64,000 bases of DNA from Sphingobacterium sp. BN32 (GCF_030503615.1 NZ_CP129963.1:3906001-3970000), one strand, 5' to 3'; positions 1-10,100 are shown, counted from the first letter of the stretch. The notes: generated from the sequence alone by a model not told the origin. A program made the numbers and translations.

Positions 1-439
1 CATTCTTTTTCCATTGTTCAGTCTGTCGTGCCTGTTCTATCGTCGATTTGTTGATTTCTATTTGTTTTTGTTGCTCCGCGACGCTACGCTTAGGGTCGAA
101 AATATCCCATTCCATCTGTACACCGACCTTCGAAGACCATTTGGTTGCGAACTTAAGCGGGATAATGGCGCCGTCAGGCGCTGTTGGATCGAAAGCTATT
201 GCCGGGACAGGCGTTGTCGGGATAATGATATTATGCTGCAGATTGGCATCAATATAGAATACAGGTATGCGCGTTCTTTTCTGTTCGCTTAATTCTTCTT
301 GTTTAATGGCTGTTTCAACTTGTCGTTGCTGCAAGCCCTTGTTCTTGCTCATCTCGCCCCACAACTGTTCGATGCTCAAGGATTGTGCAGCGACCCAAAC
401 AGGTAAAATCAGCAATATGATAGATACAATCTTCTTCAT
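1..439 (-). CDS. TolC-family outer-membrane efflux protein (partial, cut by window start)
   Basis: Reading leftwards from an ATG at 439 there is an open frame of 146 codons to the window edge. The product starts MKKIVSIILLILPVWVAAQ, a signal peptide ending in an AxAQ-type cleavage site. It continues with a segment (SIEQLWGEMSKNKGLQQRQVE) typical of the first helix of TolC-type proteins, and a glutamine- and lysine-rich helix ends the visible part. It begins one base after the stop codon of the FtsX-type permease, so it is the last visible gene of the efflux operon and should supply the outer-membrane channel. The family call rests on the N-terminal third and on context. Confidence 0.75.
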   Translation of the reverse strand, partial: MKKIVSIILLILPVWVAAQSLSIEQLWGEMSKNKGLQQRQVETAIKQEELSEQKRTRIPVFYIDANLQHNIIIPTTPVPAIAFDPTAPDGAIIPLKFATKWSSKVGVQMEWDIFDPKRSVAEQQKQIEINKSTIEQARQTEQWKKN

Positions 440-440
440 G

Positions 441-1574
441 TTAGAATACAGAGGCCGGTTCGAGTTTGGAAATCTTCCGCACAGCGAACAGTGAACCTCC
501 AATGGAAATAATCAGGGTTATAAATAATAAAAATAAGGCAAAGCCGGGACTGATTTGGATGACCAATCCGGAATTGGCGACGCCAAACTTAAAACCGAAC
601 AATAAAAACATGGCAATGCAATAACCGATAACCGCGTATAGAAATGCCTGTGCTACGATTAATTTATTGACATATCCTTTTTTCGCGCCAATGGCTTTTA
701 GTGTTCCATAGTCTTTGATACGGTCTAACGCCGAAGAGTATAGGGTCAGCCCAATGATGAAGAATCCACTGATCATGGCAAACAGCACTAGAGTGCCAAA
801 GCTCATGCCCATATTGGAGGTGATCAGGATTTCGCGAACGGTAGAACTTTCCAATTTTTTTGGGTCCCAAGCCTGCAATTGTGGAAAGAGTTGTCCGATG
901 TCCTGTGCAATCTGTTCTTTATCTGCCCCTTCGTTGAGCTTGGCTACAATAAGGCTTACTTTGCTCGGGTCGGCATTGCCTAGCAATCGCGCATTTTCAA
1001 GGGAGGTGTACATCAGGCTAGCACCAAAGGCCTGTGCGTTCTTTGTTAACACCGTAATCATCGCTCGCTTCCCATTAATTTCAATGGGTTTATCGAGATG
1101 TAGCTCGGTATTCCAGGTCTTTGCACTAAAGGTTTCCGCGGATACGGCATTGGGGTCTATGAGCGAGCTGACGTCTCCTTCTGCAATCCGATTAGGAATT
1201 GGCCCCATGATAAACTCCGGAACGGGAGAGCCGACGAGAGTTACAGCAGCTGTTTTTCCATCGAGGAAGGTAGCTTGCGCAGGTGCCAAGACCACCGGAT
1301 AAGCGATATCCACCGCAGGGAGGCTACCGATTTGTTGCACCAAACGCTGATCGATGCTATTCACCGAGTTGATGTTATTGCTTTGCGCTTCGATGATCCA
1401 TATCTCATTTTCCTGCACCGGCGCATTGCCAACCAAGTTGCCCATCAATCCCATCAGAAAGAACAATAACCCCAGCTGTTGACCGATCAAGAAGATGCTG
1501 ATCACAATAGCGATGATAATACCTACGCTTTTGGCGCGGTCATACCGAATAAACTTAAACGCTAATTTCAACAT
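441..1574 (-). CDS. ABC transporter permease, FtsX/MacB (DevC-like) type
   Basis: The product has 377 residues. One N-terminal transmembrane helix (about 15-40) is followed by a periplasmic domain of about 200 residues and three C-terminal helices (about 255-285, 305-330 and 340-365). This is the four-helix plan of FtsX/MacB/DevC permeases. The C-terminal block with YGTLKAIGAKKGYV matches the cytoplasmic coupling motif of the FtsX domain. It follows the HlyD-type adaptor gene with no gap and precedes the TolC gene by one base. By family knowledge it works with the ATPase as a mechanotransmitting exporter component; the substrate cannot be read from sequence. Confidence 0.88.
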   Translation of the reverse strand: MLKLAFKFIRYDRAKSVGIIIAIVISIFLIGQQLGLLFFLMGLMGNLVGNAPVQENEIWIIEAQSNNINSVNSIDQRLVQQIGSLPAVDIAYPVVLAPAQATFLDGKTAAVTLVGSPVPEFIMGPIPNRIAEGDVSSLIDPNAVSAETFSAKTWNTELHLDKPIEINGKRAMITVLTKNAQAFGASLMYTSLENARLLGNADPSKVSLIVAKLNEGADKEQIAQDIGQLFPQLQAWDPKKLESSTVREILITSNMGMSFGTLVLFAMISGFFIIGLTLYSSALDRIKDYGTLKAIGAKKGYVNKLIVAQAFLYAVIGYCIAMFLLFGFKFGVANSGLVIQISPGFALFLLFITLIISIGGSLFAVRKISKLEPASVF

Positions 1575-2528
1575 CTATCTAATCCTTATCGTACAATCAA
1601 CTTTCGAGTTAATGGTTAATACATTATTTCCCTCAATTTCTATCTTTATTTTTCTGACGCGGCGATCCTGTCCCTCATTTGCCGTTTCGTATAAAATAGA
1701 CTTCTCGGATAGAATCGGACTCAGGTAGGTTATCCGCCCATTGGCAGCCTGATCTTTGCGGCCTACGGGAAAAATCAGAACCGATTGCCCGATTTTGACA
1801 TCATTCACAAAAAGCTCATCGACCTCAGCTTCAACCATAGGATGCTCAACATCGATAATCTTCCCTAATTCCATAGCAACTTGCACGCTCTGCCCTACCT
1901 TTGCTACAAGATCTGTAATAACTCCGGAGGAGGCTGCGACGATTTGAAAATCCGATCTTGTGTTTTCGGTTTTCTGAATTTCAAGCTGCTGTTCGTAGGC
2001 TGAGGCTTGCTGCGCTTGTTGCTTTTGTTGCAATCCCCTTAGCGTAAGCTCCTGTTGTTGCCAATTCGAGTAGTCTGTACTCATCTTTTCTTTCGTCTCC
2101 GCATCCTGTTCGAACAGACGTTTGGAAGTCTCGTACTTGGCTTTCAGTTCATCCGCATAAACTTTCGCCTTGCGGATATCTTCTGTAATGGTTTTGTTTT
2201 CTTTGTTAAGGCTATTGAGCTGAGCTTTAGCTTGCTGCACATCCAGGTCAGTATTACCCGCTTCTAACTGCATCAGCAATTGTCCTTTGCTTACGGAGTC
2301 TCCATCCTTTACCAGCAATTGTTTGATGCGCGCGGAAGTATTGGAAGAAATGATGGTCCAGTCTTTTGCACTGACAACCTTTCCAACAGCCTTAATCTCC
2401 TTGATCTCCTGGAGTATCTCTTTATTGGATTGTTGTTTTTCCTCCTTTTTGTTGCCACAGGAAGAAAGGGCTACGAAAAGTATCGAGGTGAACAGGATAT
2501 AAAATATTCTATTTGTAGTCATCTTCAT
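1575..2528 (-). CDS. HlyD/MacA-family periplasmic adaptor lipoprotein
   Basis: The product has 317 residues. A lipoprotein signal ends in ALSSC, with the acylated cysteine at residue 24. A lipoyl/barrel-sandwich half follows (about 45-85), then a long glutamine- and lysine-rich coiled coil (about 85-180), the second lipoyl half and a beta-barrel domain. This is the membrane-fusion protein layout that bridges an inner-membrane ABC exporter to TolC. An alternative ATG lies two codons downstream of the chosen start. The start overlaps the end of the ATPase gene by 20 bp, which suggests translational coupling. Confidence 0.88.
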   Translation of the reverse strand: MKMTTNRIFYILFTSILFVALSSCGNKKEEKQQSNKEILQEIKEIKAVGKVVSAKDWTIISSNTSARIKQLLVKDGDSVSKGQLLMQLEAGNTDLDVQQAKAQLNSLNKENKTITEDIRKAKVYADELKAKYETSKRLFEQDAETKEKMSTDYSNWQQQELTLRGLQQKQQAQQASAYEQQLEIQKTENTRSDFQIVAASSGVITDLVAKVGQSVQVAMELGKIIDVEHPMVEAEVDELFVNDVKIGQSVLIFPVGRKDQAANGRITYLSPILSEKSILYETANEGQDRRVRKIKIEIEGNNVLTINSKVDCTIRIR

Positions 2529-3210
2529 TTTTTATGGTATTCGACACGACACCTTCTTCCACATAGATTACACGATCAGCAAATTTGCGAAGGCGTAGAT
2601 CGTGCGTCACGATAATTACAGCTTTACCGGATTCTGCGAGCGACTTGAGCTCATTCATAATCATCTCGGCGCTTTTAGCATCTAAAGACGCTGTTGGTTC
2701 GTCACATAGAATCATCGATGGCTCAGTTACTAATGCTCTGGCAATAGAAACCCGTTGCTTCTGCCCGCCGCTTAGCTTCTTGGGCAGGTTTTTGATGCGA
2801 TCTCCCAACCCGACTTCCTCGAGTGCCCTCTTTGCCTTCTCCGAAGCCTTTCCGGAATTCATACCCTGAAGAATAAGCGGTTGCATCACATTTTCTAAGG
2901 CATTTAACGGTTCAATAAGGTTAAAATGCTGAAAGACGAATCCGATTTCTTTAAGCCGCAAATCGGCCAGCGCATTCTCCTTCAACTTAGTTACCTCTTG
3001 ACCTTTGTAGAAAACGCGTCCGGAAGTAGGATAAATTACAAAACCTAGGATAGATAACAGCGTGGTTTTCCCGCTTCCTGAAGGTCCCATGATCAGCGTA
3101 AGTTCGCCGCTATTAAAACCTATATCCGTCGTATCTAAAGCAGTGATGCTGGTATCCCCGGTTTTATAGATTTTATTAACAGCTTCCAGCTTGACGATCT
3201 CTTCTTTCAT
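2509..3210 (-). CDS. ABC transporter ATP-binding protein (LolD/MacB/DevA class)
   Basis: The product has 233 residues, normal for this class. Walker A GPSGSGKTT is at residues 42-50, the signature LSGGQKQR at about 146, Walker B ILCDEPTASLD at about 166, and the switch histidine lies in VTHDLR. It is the first gene of the minus-strand operon ATPase, adaptor, permease, TolC. By homology it powers export or extrusion by the tripartite machine. The 237-bp upstream region faces the divergent susC gene and holds AT-rich promoter-like sequence with no clear consensus. Confidence 0.92.
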   Translation of the reverse strand: MKEEIVKLEAVNKIYKTGDTSITALDTTDIGFNSGELTLIMGPSGSGKTTLLSILGFVIYPTSGRVFYKGQEVTKLKENALADLRLKEIGFVFQHFNLIEPLNALENVMQPLILQGMNSGKASEKAKRALEEVGLGDRIKNLPKKLSGGQKQRVSIARALVTEPSMILCDEPTASLDAKSAEMIMNELKSLAESGKAVIIVTHDLRLRKFADRVIYVEEGVVSNTIKNEDDYK

Positions 3211-3447
3211 AGCGTATTATAATATAACACCGATCTGTTTCTAAAAGTTTGTATACTTCACGAATATCGATAAAAATCGGCATTTTTTCTAGGCGCTATA
3301 GATTTCCTCCATATTAACTGTTTATCTAGATTTAACAAAAACTCCTTGAATATTTAACAATTGGTTAAACACTTGTTAAAAGCACTTCCCTTGTTTTGCA
3401 TCAAATTCCGAGAACAGGAACACACATTATTAATCTGATTATTTTTT

Positions 3448-6400
3448 ATGAATTTATTTCTACTCCGTAATTACCGGAACTGCACTAAGCTAGGTCTTAC
3501 CCTGGTCTTAAGTTCTTTTCTGGGTAGCTCGAATGCATCAACGCCCGTTGATAGCCATTCAACCAACCCGATTTACTCCATCGATGTAACCTACTCGAAT
3601 GGCTCCATTAAAAATGAGAACAACGAAGCCGTTGTAGGTGCTACCATTCGAAACTTAACGAATAAAGCCGTTACTGGAAGTAAGCTAGATGGTAGTTTTC
3701 AAATTGAAGCGAATCCCGGCGATGTGCTGGAGATAAGCTCTCTGGGCTATGTGACACAACGTGTCACATTCAACAACTCTCCAATTGACATCATTCTCTT
3801 AAAGGAAGAGTCTGCAATCGAAGAGGTGGTTGTGACCGCGATGGGTATTAAACAACAAAAGAGAAAGATTGGATATGCTACTCAAGAAGTAAAGACTGAA
3901 GTTTTAGATCAATCTAAAACAATGAATATCGGTAATGCTCTGTCTGGTCAAGTGGCCGGATTAAACGTTACGAATCCGACGGGTATTTTCCAAAAGCCTA
4001 ACTTCTCCCTTCGTGGAAAGAAGCCTATTATCGTGATTGACGGTATTGTAGTTGAAACTGACTTCTTTGATGTCCCGAGTGAAAACATTGCGAACATCAA
4101 CGTATTGAAAGGAACAGCAGCTTCGACACTATATGGTTCACGCGGTAAAGACGGTGCTATCTTGATTACAACAAAATCCGCTAAATCTGAGAATCTGGAA
4201 GTCAACTTTACAACAACCAATATGGTTACCGCAGGATTTACCGTTTTCCCGGAGACACAGAATGAGTATGGCTCAGGATCTAATGGTATGTATGAGTTCT
4301 GGGATGGTGCCGATGGCGGTATATCCGATGGCGACATGACCTGGGGACCGAAACTTGATGCCGGTATCAAAGTACCTCAATGGAATAGTCCTATTAGAAA
4401 TAAGAAAACTGGCGAAATCATTCCTTGGTGGGGAGATGTTAGAGGGACAATTTATGATGACCGTGCTTTATATGAGCGCGTACCGACAGACTTCGTTTCG
4501 CATAACAATTTGAAGGATTTCTTGCGCATGGGTTTTGTAAATGACAACAACGTGAGTTTGGCCTATAAAGGTGAAAAAGCCGCTGTATTCTTTACTGGAA
4601 AATATGCGATCCAACAAGGTCAGGTTCCTAACTCGCAGTTACAATCAGGAGGTGCAACTTTGAACACATCGTATATGTTCAACCCCTCTCTGAAGTTAGA
4701 TGTGAATTTATCGTACAATAAAGTTTATTCGCCAAACTACCCTCGTTATGGCTATGGCCCTAAGAACCACATGTACACCATCTTATTGTGGATGGGTAAT
4801 GATGTGAATGGCAAGGAGCTAAGCGAGCATTTATATATCCCTGGACAAGAAGGCTTCCGCCAAGCGAATTACAACTACGCATGGTACAACAATCCATACT
4901 TCGCTGCGGAGGAGTTAAACCAACAACATAACCGCGATGTATTGCATGGTCAGTCTACATTGAACTGGCAGATATCACCAAAGTTCTCCTTGCAAGGGCG
5001 TGCTTCCGCAAGACAAAATATGACTTTTGAAGACATGCAAAGTCCGAAGTCTTACATGAACTATGGCGACTCCAGAAACGGAGATTATAAAGTTTGGAAC
5101 AACAAACGCCTTGATTTCGATGCGGACGTGTTAGCAACATATCAAGAGAACTTCGGCGAGAACTTCGGCATCAACATCAATGCTGGTTCTTCGACTTACC
5201 AAAGAAAGTTCAACAACTTCTACTCAGCTACCGATGGTTTGATCGTGCCGCAGCTTTATGCGTTGGGAAATACGCAAGGGCCTTCGACTTCAACGTCGTT
5301 CCTTTCAGAGAAAGTTATTCGCTCGGTATATGGATCGGTTAGCTTTGATATCTTGAGATCTACATACTTAAACTTCTCCGCTAGAAATGACTGGTCTTCT
5401 ACATTGCCACAGGGACAGAATTCGTACTTCTATCCGGCGGTTTCGTTGAGTTCTGTTTTATCTGATTACTTCAAATTACCGGCAGGAATCGATTACCTAA
5501 AAGTGTACTCTTCTTTAGCCCAGGTTTCAAGTGATTTAGATCCATATAGCACCTATTTAACTTATGCGAAGAGCTTGACTTACGGCGCAACACCATCGGT
5601 AAGCTATCCGGAGACACTTGCAAACCCGAATATTAACCCTGAGCGCTCCACTTCTTTTGAGGCTGGTTTTGCCCTATCATTCTTAAATAATAAAGTAAGT
5701 GCAGAAGCGACCTATTACAATGTAGGGGATGAATTCCAAATACAAAACTTACCTACCTCAGCAGCATCTGCTTTCAACTACAAGAAGTCGAATGTTATCG
5801 ACTATAGAACGCATGGTGTGGAGGTTATGCTAAACATCAACCCTATAAAGCGAGAGAACTTCAGCTGGGACTTCGGAGTAAACTGGAGCCGCCAGATCAA
5901 GAAGGTTGAGAATATTGAAGGAGCCAAGAAATTTGGTGAGTTAAAGGTTGGCGACCGTGCAGATTCATTCTATGCGACGGTTTGGCAGAAATCTGCGGAT
6001 GGTCAGGTGATCTTAAATCCAAATACGCGTATGCCTATCCCTGATAGCTATGCAAAAAACATCGGTCATTTGGAACCGAACTGGAGATTTGGTTTCCAGA
6101 ACAGATTCAACATTCATGATGTTACAGTAAATCTAGATATCGATGGTTCTATTGGTGGGGTGATTAATTCTATAACTCATGAGAAGATGTGGTGGGGAGG
6201 AAAGCATCCATCATCGACACAATATCGTGAAGCAGAATATAGCGCAGGCAAATATGTGTATGTACCAGAGGGGGTTATTATAACCGGTGGTGAATTGAAG
6301 AGAGATGTTGATGGTAATGTAATCTCAGATACACGTCAATATGAGAAGAATACACAGGCAGTTAGCTGGCAGACTTGGAGTCAGATATATCCATATCGCG

Positions 6401-6663
6401 CGCGCGTAACGGAGGATGAAAATAAATTCTTTGCGAATGTATTTGACCGCTCTTTTGTGAAATTAAGACGTCTGTCTGTAGGATATGATATCAATAAATT
6501 TATCAAAACAGACAAGGTCAAAGCAATCAATGCATCGGTATTTGGTTATAATTTATTGATGTGGCAAAACATCCCTTTCCTAGATCCTGACTTTGGTGAT
6601 GACAACAACTTACAAGATCCTTCATCCCGTTACATCGGTGTATCCTTAAACTTTAAATTCTAA
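3448..6663 (+). CDS. SusC/RagA-family TonB-linked outer-membrane protein
   Basis: The product has 1071 residues. A signal peptide is followed by a carboxypeptidase-regulatory-like domain (about 50-120, ending in ISSLGYVTQRV) and a plug region opening with EEVVVTAMG, the usual SusC motif. A 22-strand-type barrel ends in an aromatic residue (SLNFKF). There is no N-terminal STN domain, so unlike the SusC at 40479 it is unlikely to signal to an anti-sigma factor. The susD-like gene starts three bases after its stop codon. It is predicted to import a TonB-dependent nutrient, probably an oligosaccharide or peptide; no neighbouring hydrolase reveals the substrate. Confidence 0.93.
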   Translation: MNLFLLRNYRNCTKLGLTLVLSSFLGSSNASTPVDSHSTNPIYSIDVTYSNGSIKNENNEAVVGATIRNLTNKAVTGSKLDGSFQIEANPGDVLEISSLGYVTQRVTFNNSPIDIILLKEESAIEEVVVTAMGIKQQKRKIGYATQEVKTEVLDQSKTMNIGNALSGQVAGLNVTNPTGIFQKPNFSLRGKKPIIVIDGIVVETDFFDVPSENIANINVLKGTAASTLYGSRGKDGAILITTKSAKSENLEVNFTTTNMVTAGFTVFPETQNEYGSGSNGMYEFWDGADGGISDGDMTWGPKLDAGIKVPQWNSPIRNKKTGEIIPWWGDVRGTIYDDRALYERVPTDFVSHNNLKDFLRMGFVNDNNVSLAYKGEKAAVFFTGKYAIQQGQVPNSQLQSGGATLNTSYMFNPSLKLDVNLSYNKVYSPNYPRYGYGPKNHMYTILLWMGNDVNGKELSEHLYIPGQEGFRQANYNYAWYNNPYFAAEELNQQHNRDVLHGQSTLNWQISPKFSLQGRASARQNMTFEDMQSPKSYMNYGDSRNGDYKVWNNKRLDFDADVLATYQENFGENFGININAGSSTYQRKFNNFYSATDGLIVPQLYALGNTQGPSTSTSFLSEKVIRSVYGSVSFDILRSTYLNFSARNDWSSTLPQGQNSYFYPAVSLSSVLSDYFKLPAGIDYLKVYSSLAQVSSDLDPYSTYLTYAKSLTYGATPSVSYPETLANPNINPERSTSFEAGFALSFLNNKVSAEATYYNVGDEFQIQNLPTSAASAFNYKKSNVIDYRTHGVEVMLNINPIKRENFSWDFGVNWSRQIKKVENIEGAKKFGELKVGDRADSFYATVWQKSADGQVILNPNTRMPIPDSYAKNIGHLEPNWRFGFQNRFNIHDVTVNLDIDGSIGGVINSITHEKMWWGGKHPSSTQYREAEYSAGKYVYVPEGVIITGGELKRDVDGNVISDTRQYEKNTQAVSWQTWSQIYPYRARVTEDENKFFANVFDRSFVKLRRLSVGYDINKFIKTDKVKAINASVFGYNLLMWQNIPFLDPDFGDDNNLQDPSSRYIGVSLNFKF

Positions 6664-6666
6664 ACA

Positions 6667-8157
6667 ATGAAAATCAATTCATATATTCTATTGGCGCTTG
6701 CTTTGATTTTAGCCTTTACGAATAGCTCATGTCGTAAACTGTCGGAGATCAATGATAATCCCAACGAATCCAAAACAACCCACCCACAGTTTTTATTAAC
6801 AAAGATTGAATGGGATGCCTTCAACACATTTAAAGGTACTGGTCCTTTATATGCCTTAAAAATGATTGTACAAACGGACGGCGAAAACTCGAATCAGATC
6901 TATGCATGGCAACGTAGCGACTTTGGCGCATATACCAATTTAAGAAATGTAACGAAGATGATCGAAGAGGGCGAGCGTATGGCTCTTCCTGAATATGTTG
7001 CTATCGGTAAATTCATTCGTGCCTATTACTTTTACAATCTGACCTTAAATTTTGGAGACATCCCTTACAGTGAAGCGTTAAAAGGTGAAAGCGCTGGACT
7101 GCTAACGCCTAAGTATGATAGCCAAAAAGACGTTTTCTTAGGCATTTTAAAAGAATTGGAAGAAGCGAACACCTTATTATCGAAAGTGGAGGCGAAGATC
7201 AATGGAGATATTATCTATAATGGGTCGGCATCACAATGGAGAAAGATGGTAAATGCATACCGCTTGAAAGTGTTGATGACGCTATCATTGAAGGAAGCTG
7301 ATGCGAGTATCGCGCCTAAGCAAGCCTTCGCAAATATTGTGAGCTCGCAACCCCTGTTTACCGGATCTGCCGACGATGGAAAGTTAATGTATTTAGATCA
7401 GGCGGGTAACCGATATCCAGAGTTCAACTCTAGTAGTTATGGTTCGGGGATGTATGTAGATTCTACATACGTCAAAAGACTTCAGGACTTAAAGGATGCT
7501 CGTTTATTTGTGCTATTTACGAGAACTCCGCAGGCAGCGAAAGCAGGTAAACCGGTAAATGATTTCACGGCTTATGAAGGTGGCGACCCGGTACAACCTT
7601 ATGGGAAGGTGAATGAGAAAGCGACTAACGGTTTAGTATCTAAAGTTGCAGACCGTTTCACGAAAGATGCGACGAACGAGCCTTCAATTTTGATAGGATA
7701 TGCAGAACAGCAGTTCCTATTAGCGGAAGCTGTAATTAGAGGATGGGTAAGCGGCGATGCCAATGCTTACTATGAAGCGGGAATCAAATCGGGCTTTAAG
7801 TTCTACGAAAACTACGCTAAGAATATGGCGAGCTATGTCAATGAGTCTGTAGCCAACGCCTATATTGAGCAGCCTACCGTTAAATTAAGTTTGGCAGCAA
7901 CAAAAGAAGCCAAGCTTGAGCGCATCATGATGCAAAAGTATCTACGTTCGTTCCATCAGGGAGGCTGGTCAGCATATTTTGATCACTTAAGAACTGGATA
8001 TCCTGAATTTGCAAAATCAAATAAAAACCATGTTGCTTACCGTTGGATGTACCCTTCGGGCGAGTACAATAACAACTCAGCAAATGTGTCTGCAGCAATT
8101 GCTAGTCAGTTCTCCGGATCCGATGTCACCACGGTGAAAACTTGGTGGTTAAAGTAA
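6667..8157 (+). CDS. SusD-like outer-membrane lipoprotein (SusD/RagB)
   Basis: The product has 496 residues. The lipoprotein signal ends in TNSSC (Cys22), followed by KLSEINDNPNES, a pattern frequent just after the cysteine in the SusD-like_2 subgroup. The helical, tetratricopeptide-like middle and the C-terminal region with MMQKYLRSFHQGGWSAYFDHLRTGYPEF are also typical. It sits directly behind the SusC gene and should form the surface lid of the SusC pore. A strong bidirectional hairpin follows the gene, so the operon is probably just these two genes. Confidence 0.9.
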   Translation: MKINSYILLALALILAFTNSSCRKLSEINDNPNESKTTHPQFLLTKIEWDAFNTFKGTGPLYALKMIVQTDGENSNQIYAWQRSDFGAYTNLRNVTKMIEEGERMALPEYVAIGKFIRAYYFYNLTLNFGDIPYSEALKGESAGLLTPKYDSQKDVFLGILKELEEANTLLSKVEAKINGDIIYNGSASQWRKMVNAYRLKVLMTLSLKEADASIAPKQAFANIVSSQPLFTGSADDGKLMYLDQAGNRYPEFNSSSYGSGMYVDSTYVKRLQDLKDARLFVLFTRTPQAAKAGKPVNDFTAYEGGDPVQPYGKVNEKATNGLVSKVADRFTKDATNEPSILIGYAEQQFLLAEAVIRGWVSGDANAYYEAGIKSGFKFYENYAKNMASYVNESVANAYIEQPTVKLSLAATKEAKLERIMMQKYLRSFHQGGWSAYFDHLRTGYPEFAKSNKNHVAYRWMYPSGEYNNNSANVSAAIASQFSGSDVTTVKTWWLK

Positions 8158-8186
8158 GAAAAAGTAATATCAATTCATGTAAATAT

Positions 8187-8219
8187 AAAGGGCCGTCCAA
8201 GTTGGACAGGCCCTTTGTT
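8187..8219. terminator. Bidirectional terminator between susD and GNAT genes
   Basis: An inverted repeat AAAGGGCC-GTCCAA / TTGGAC-A-GGCCCTTT with a one-base loop and one bulge lies between the converging genes and is followed by T-rich sequence. It can end transcription from both sides. Confidence 0.8.
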
Positions 8220-8790
8220 ATTTAAGATTGGTTGGTATCTTTTGCATGTGCTCTAAACGCTTTCCAAGCAAAGTCTTCTCCCCTACTACCTCAAAGCCTA
8301 AACGTTCATAAAGCTTCTTCGCATTGGGATTGATTTCATCGACTAAGAGTCCCAGTGTAATTCCTCGTTTCTCTATATATTCCTCGATCAGGAAATTCAG
8401 TATTTTCGTACCGATCCCCTTTCCTTGTTGGCTTGGGTTCACACCTATGCAATCTATGTAATATTCGCCAGCCTGAGTCTCTGCTTCGGGGTTAAAATCC
8501 AGGTCGTAAGCTTCATGCAGCAAATTAGCAACAGGTGTCCGGAGCTGTTCCAGATGGGCACCATCGTAAACCAATGCCGTTGCAACGATCTGACCGTCCT
8601 GTTCTACTACCCAATTATGATGGTAGGAATACTGATTGCCTTCGTGTTCGGCGAGCGTGGAAATAAAACGGAAAGCTTCATCATAATTTCTTTCTCCAAT
8701 GAATAGATAAACGATATCTTCCATTGCCAACAACAAATGTTCGGCGATAGCGGCCGCGTCTTTCTTCTCTCCTTTTCGTATCTGTATCAT
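8218..8790 (-). CDS. GNAT-family N-acetyltransferase
   Basis: The product has 190 residues. The acetyl-CoA-binding motif region IGVNPSQQGKGIGTKILNFL (about 127-146, Q/RxxGxG/A type) and the C-terminal NPNAKKLYERLGFEVV are clear GNAT landmarks. The first residues MIQIRKGEKKDAAAIAEHL form the usual opening strand and helix. It stands alone and converges on the susCD operon. The acyl acceptor cannot be predicted. Confidence 0.88.
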   Translation of the reverse strand: MIQIRKGEKKDAAAIAEHLLLAMEDIVYLFIGERNYDEAFRFISTLAEHEGNQYSYHHNWVVEQDGQIVATALVYDGAHLEQLRTPVANLLHEAYDLDFNPEAETQAGEYYIDCIGVNPSQQGKGIGTKILNFLIEEYIEKRGITLGLLVDEINPNAKKLYERLGFEVVGEKTLLGKRLEHMQKIPTNLK

Positions 8791-8824
8791 AAAATTTATT
8801 ATCTATTATCCTGCTTTGCGCTAT

Positions 8825-9919
8825 TTAAAAGCTAACCATAATCAATTTAAATCCTTCGTCCGTCCGAAGGAAATGCATGTGCGTTTGAGGTCGCACACTC
8901 CCTTCTGAATTGTCCAAAACGAGGTTAACTGTCGGATATTTCCAGTCGTTGGAGAAGCCACAGTTATCAAAGTATTTCGAATATAGTGCCGTTTCGAAGA
9001 TAAAAGGATTCAATCCATCGAGGCTAAAAAAGAAACTACTCGATTTCCTATTTAGCTTTTCTAAATTTTCTTTTATCGGAAGGTAAAACTGCTTTACGAA
9101 TTCTTTCTTGGGGAGCGGAAGCCAACCGGCATCCTTATCCCAATAGATTACTTCCTCAAAACAAAGCTCCTCAAGCCCTTCAGGTGTCACAGCATCTTTC
9201 AAATACCTGCGGATAACCTGCTCCGCTTCCTTCTCATAATTAATGAAGCTATAGAATTTTCCATTGACTCCTTTAAAGGACTCTCGAATACTGTCTATGC
9301 TAGGCTTGTCGGCGATTTCAAGGCTATAATAGTTCAGTTTATCATTATATGGAAAGTTTTCAATAATCAGATTATTGAGGGTATCGATCAAAACCTCCTT
9401 TCCGTTCTCCCAACGATAATGTTCATCTATCGTATTCCCTTCCGCGTCTTTAAAGTAGACTTTGTTCGCTCCCTTGAGTCCGACGATTAGACCGTTGCGT
9501 ACTTTGCTGAGCCCATTATATTCAGCTGGAACTGAAATATCACCATTGGCATTGAATACGCCTATCTTTTCTGTGCTATTATCTTTAAAACGAATGAAAC
9601 CTTCATTTTCGCAATCCGGTGTATTATCGAAAAAATAGAGACTATCCCTTCCCACCACACGGCCTTGCTTTGTCAGGTAATAAGTTATCCATCGATCGTC
9701 TTTCTCTTCTACCGCAGCGATAATTTTATCGAATTCGTCTGCAATAGTCATTGCAGGTAGATAATTGGTATCAACCATCAGCTTTCCACTCTTCGATTTG
9801 AACCCGACGAGCGTACTATCCGCATTATAACAACGCAGCCAAGTCTCAGCGCTGCCCTGTGCATAAGCAGTTTGTGCAAGAATAAACAGCGCAAAAAGAA
9901 GGAAATAAAACTTTTTCAT
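8825..9919 (-). CDS. Secreted WG-repeat-like protein of unknown function
   Basis: The start at 9919 is chosen because GGAGGAG lies 7-8 bases upstream and the product then opens with a clean signal peptide (MKKFYFLLFALFILAQTAYAQ). The open frame extends further upstream, but that extension has no signal character. The mature protein has about 340 residues. A segment near residues 125-160 (KIGVFNANGDISVPAEYNGL) matches the WG/beta-hairpin repeat pattern, with a degenerate neighbour, and the rest is not recognised. The product is probably periplasmic or surface-exposed. Confidence 0.7.
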   Translation of the reverse strand: MKKFYFLLFALFILAQTAYAQGSAETWLRCYNADSTLVGFKSKSGKLMVDTNYLPAMTIADEFDKIIAAVEEKDDRWITYYLTKQGRVVGRDSLYFFDNTPDCENEGFIRFKDNSTEKIGVFNANGDISVPAEYNGLSKVRNGLIVGLKGANKVYFKDAEGNTIDEHYRWENGKEVLIDTLNNLIIENFPYNDKLNYYSLEIADKPSIDSIRESFKGVNGKFYSFINYEKEAEQVIRRYLKDAVTPEGLEELCFEEVIYWDKDAGWLPLPKKEFVKQFYLPIKENLEKLNRKSSSFFFSLDGLNPFIFETALYSKYFDNCGFSNDWKYPTVNLVLDNSEGSVRPQTHMHFLRTDEGFKLIMVSF

Positions 9920-10041
9920 AACATGCTCCTCCGAATATAAGGAAAACAATTTAATCGATAATAAAACGCGCAGATTTCGATTCATCGTGTAGCAGTAGAA
10001 AAAAAACGCGATACATCCGTTTAAAATGGTCAATTACAGAA

Positions 10042-10074
10042 AAAAGCCAAATCAAATGGTTTGATTTGGCTTTT
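10042..10074. terminator. Strong 15-bp hairpin terminator
   Basis: A perfect inverted repeat AAAAGCCAAATCAAA / TTTGATTTGGCTTTT with a TGG loop lies just downstream of the HTH gene, which ends at 10101. It gives a U-tract on either strand. Confidence 0.85.
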
Positions 10075-10100
10075 CTAATCTTTCCGAAACGGCTTTATAA

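Noticed and set aside
715..1302. 195-codon plus-strand frame inside the FtsX permease gene
   Set aside because: Antisense to a clear permease; the composition is Ser/Arg-rich shadow sequence without a domain.
3948..4370. 140-codon open frame antisense to the first susC
   Set aside because: It lies wholly within a certain SusC gene on the other strand, has no signals of its own, and reads like a frame shadow of a codon-biased gene.
9920..10033. Upstream start at 10033 for the WG-like protein
   Set aside because: The ATG at 9919 has GGAGGAG in front and begins a proper signal peptide, while the extension is not signal-like.
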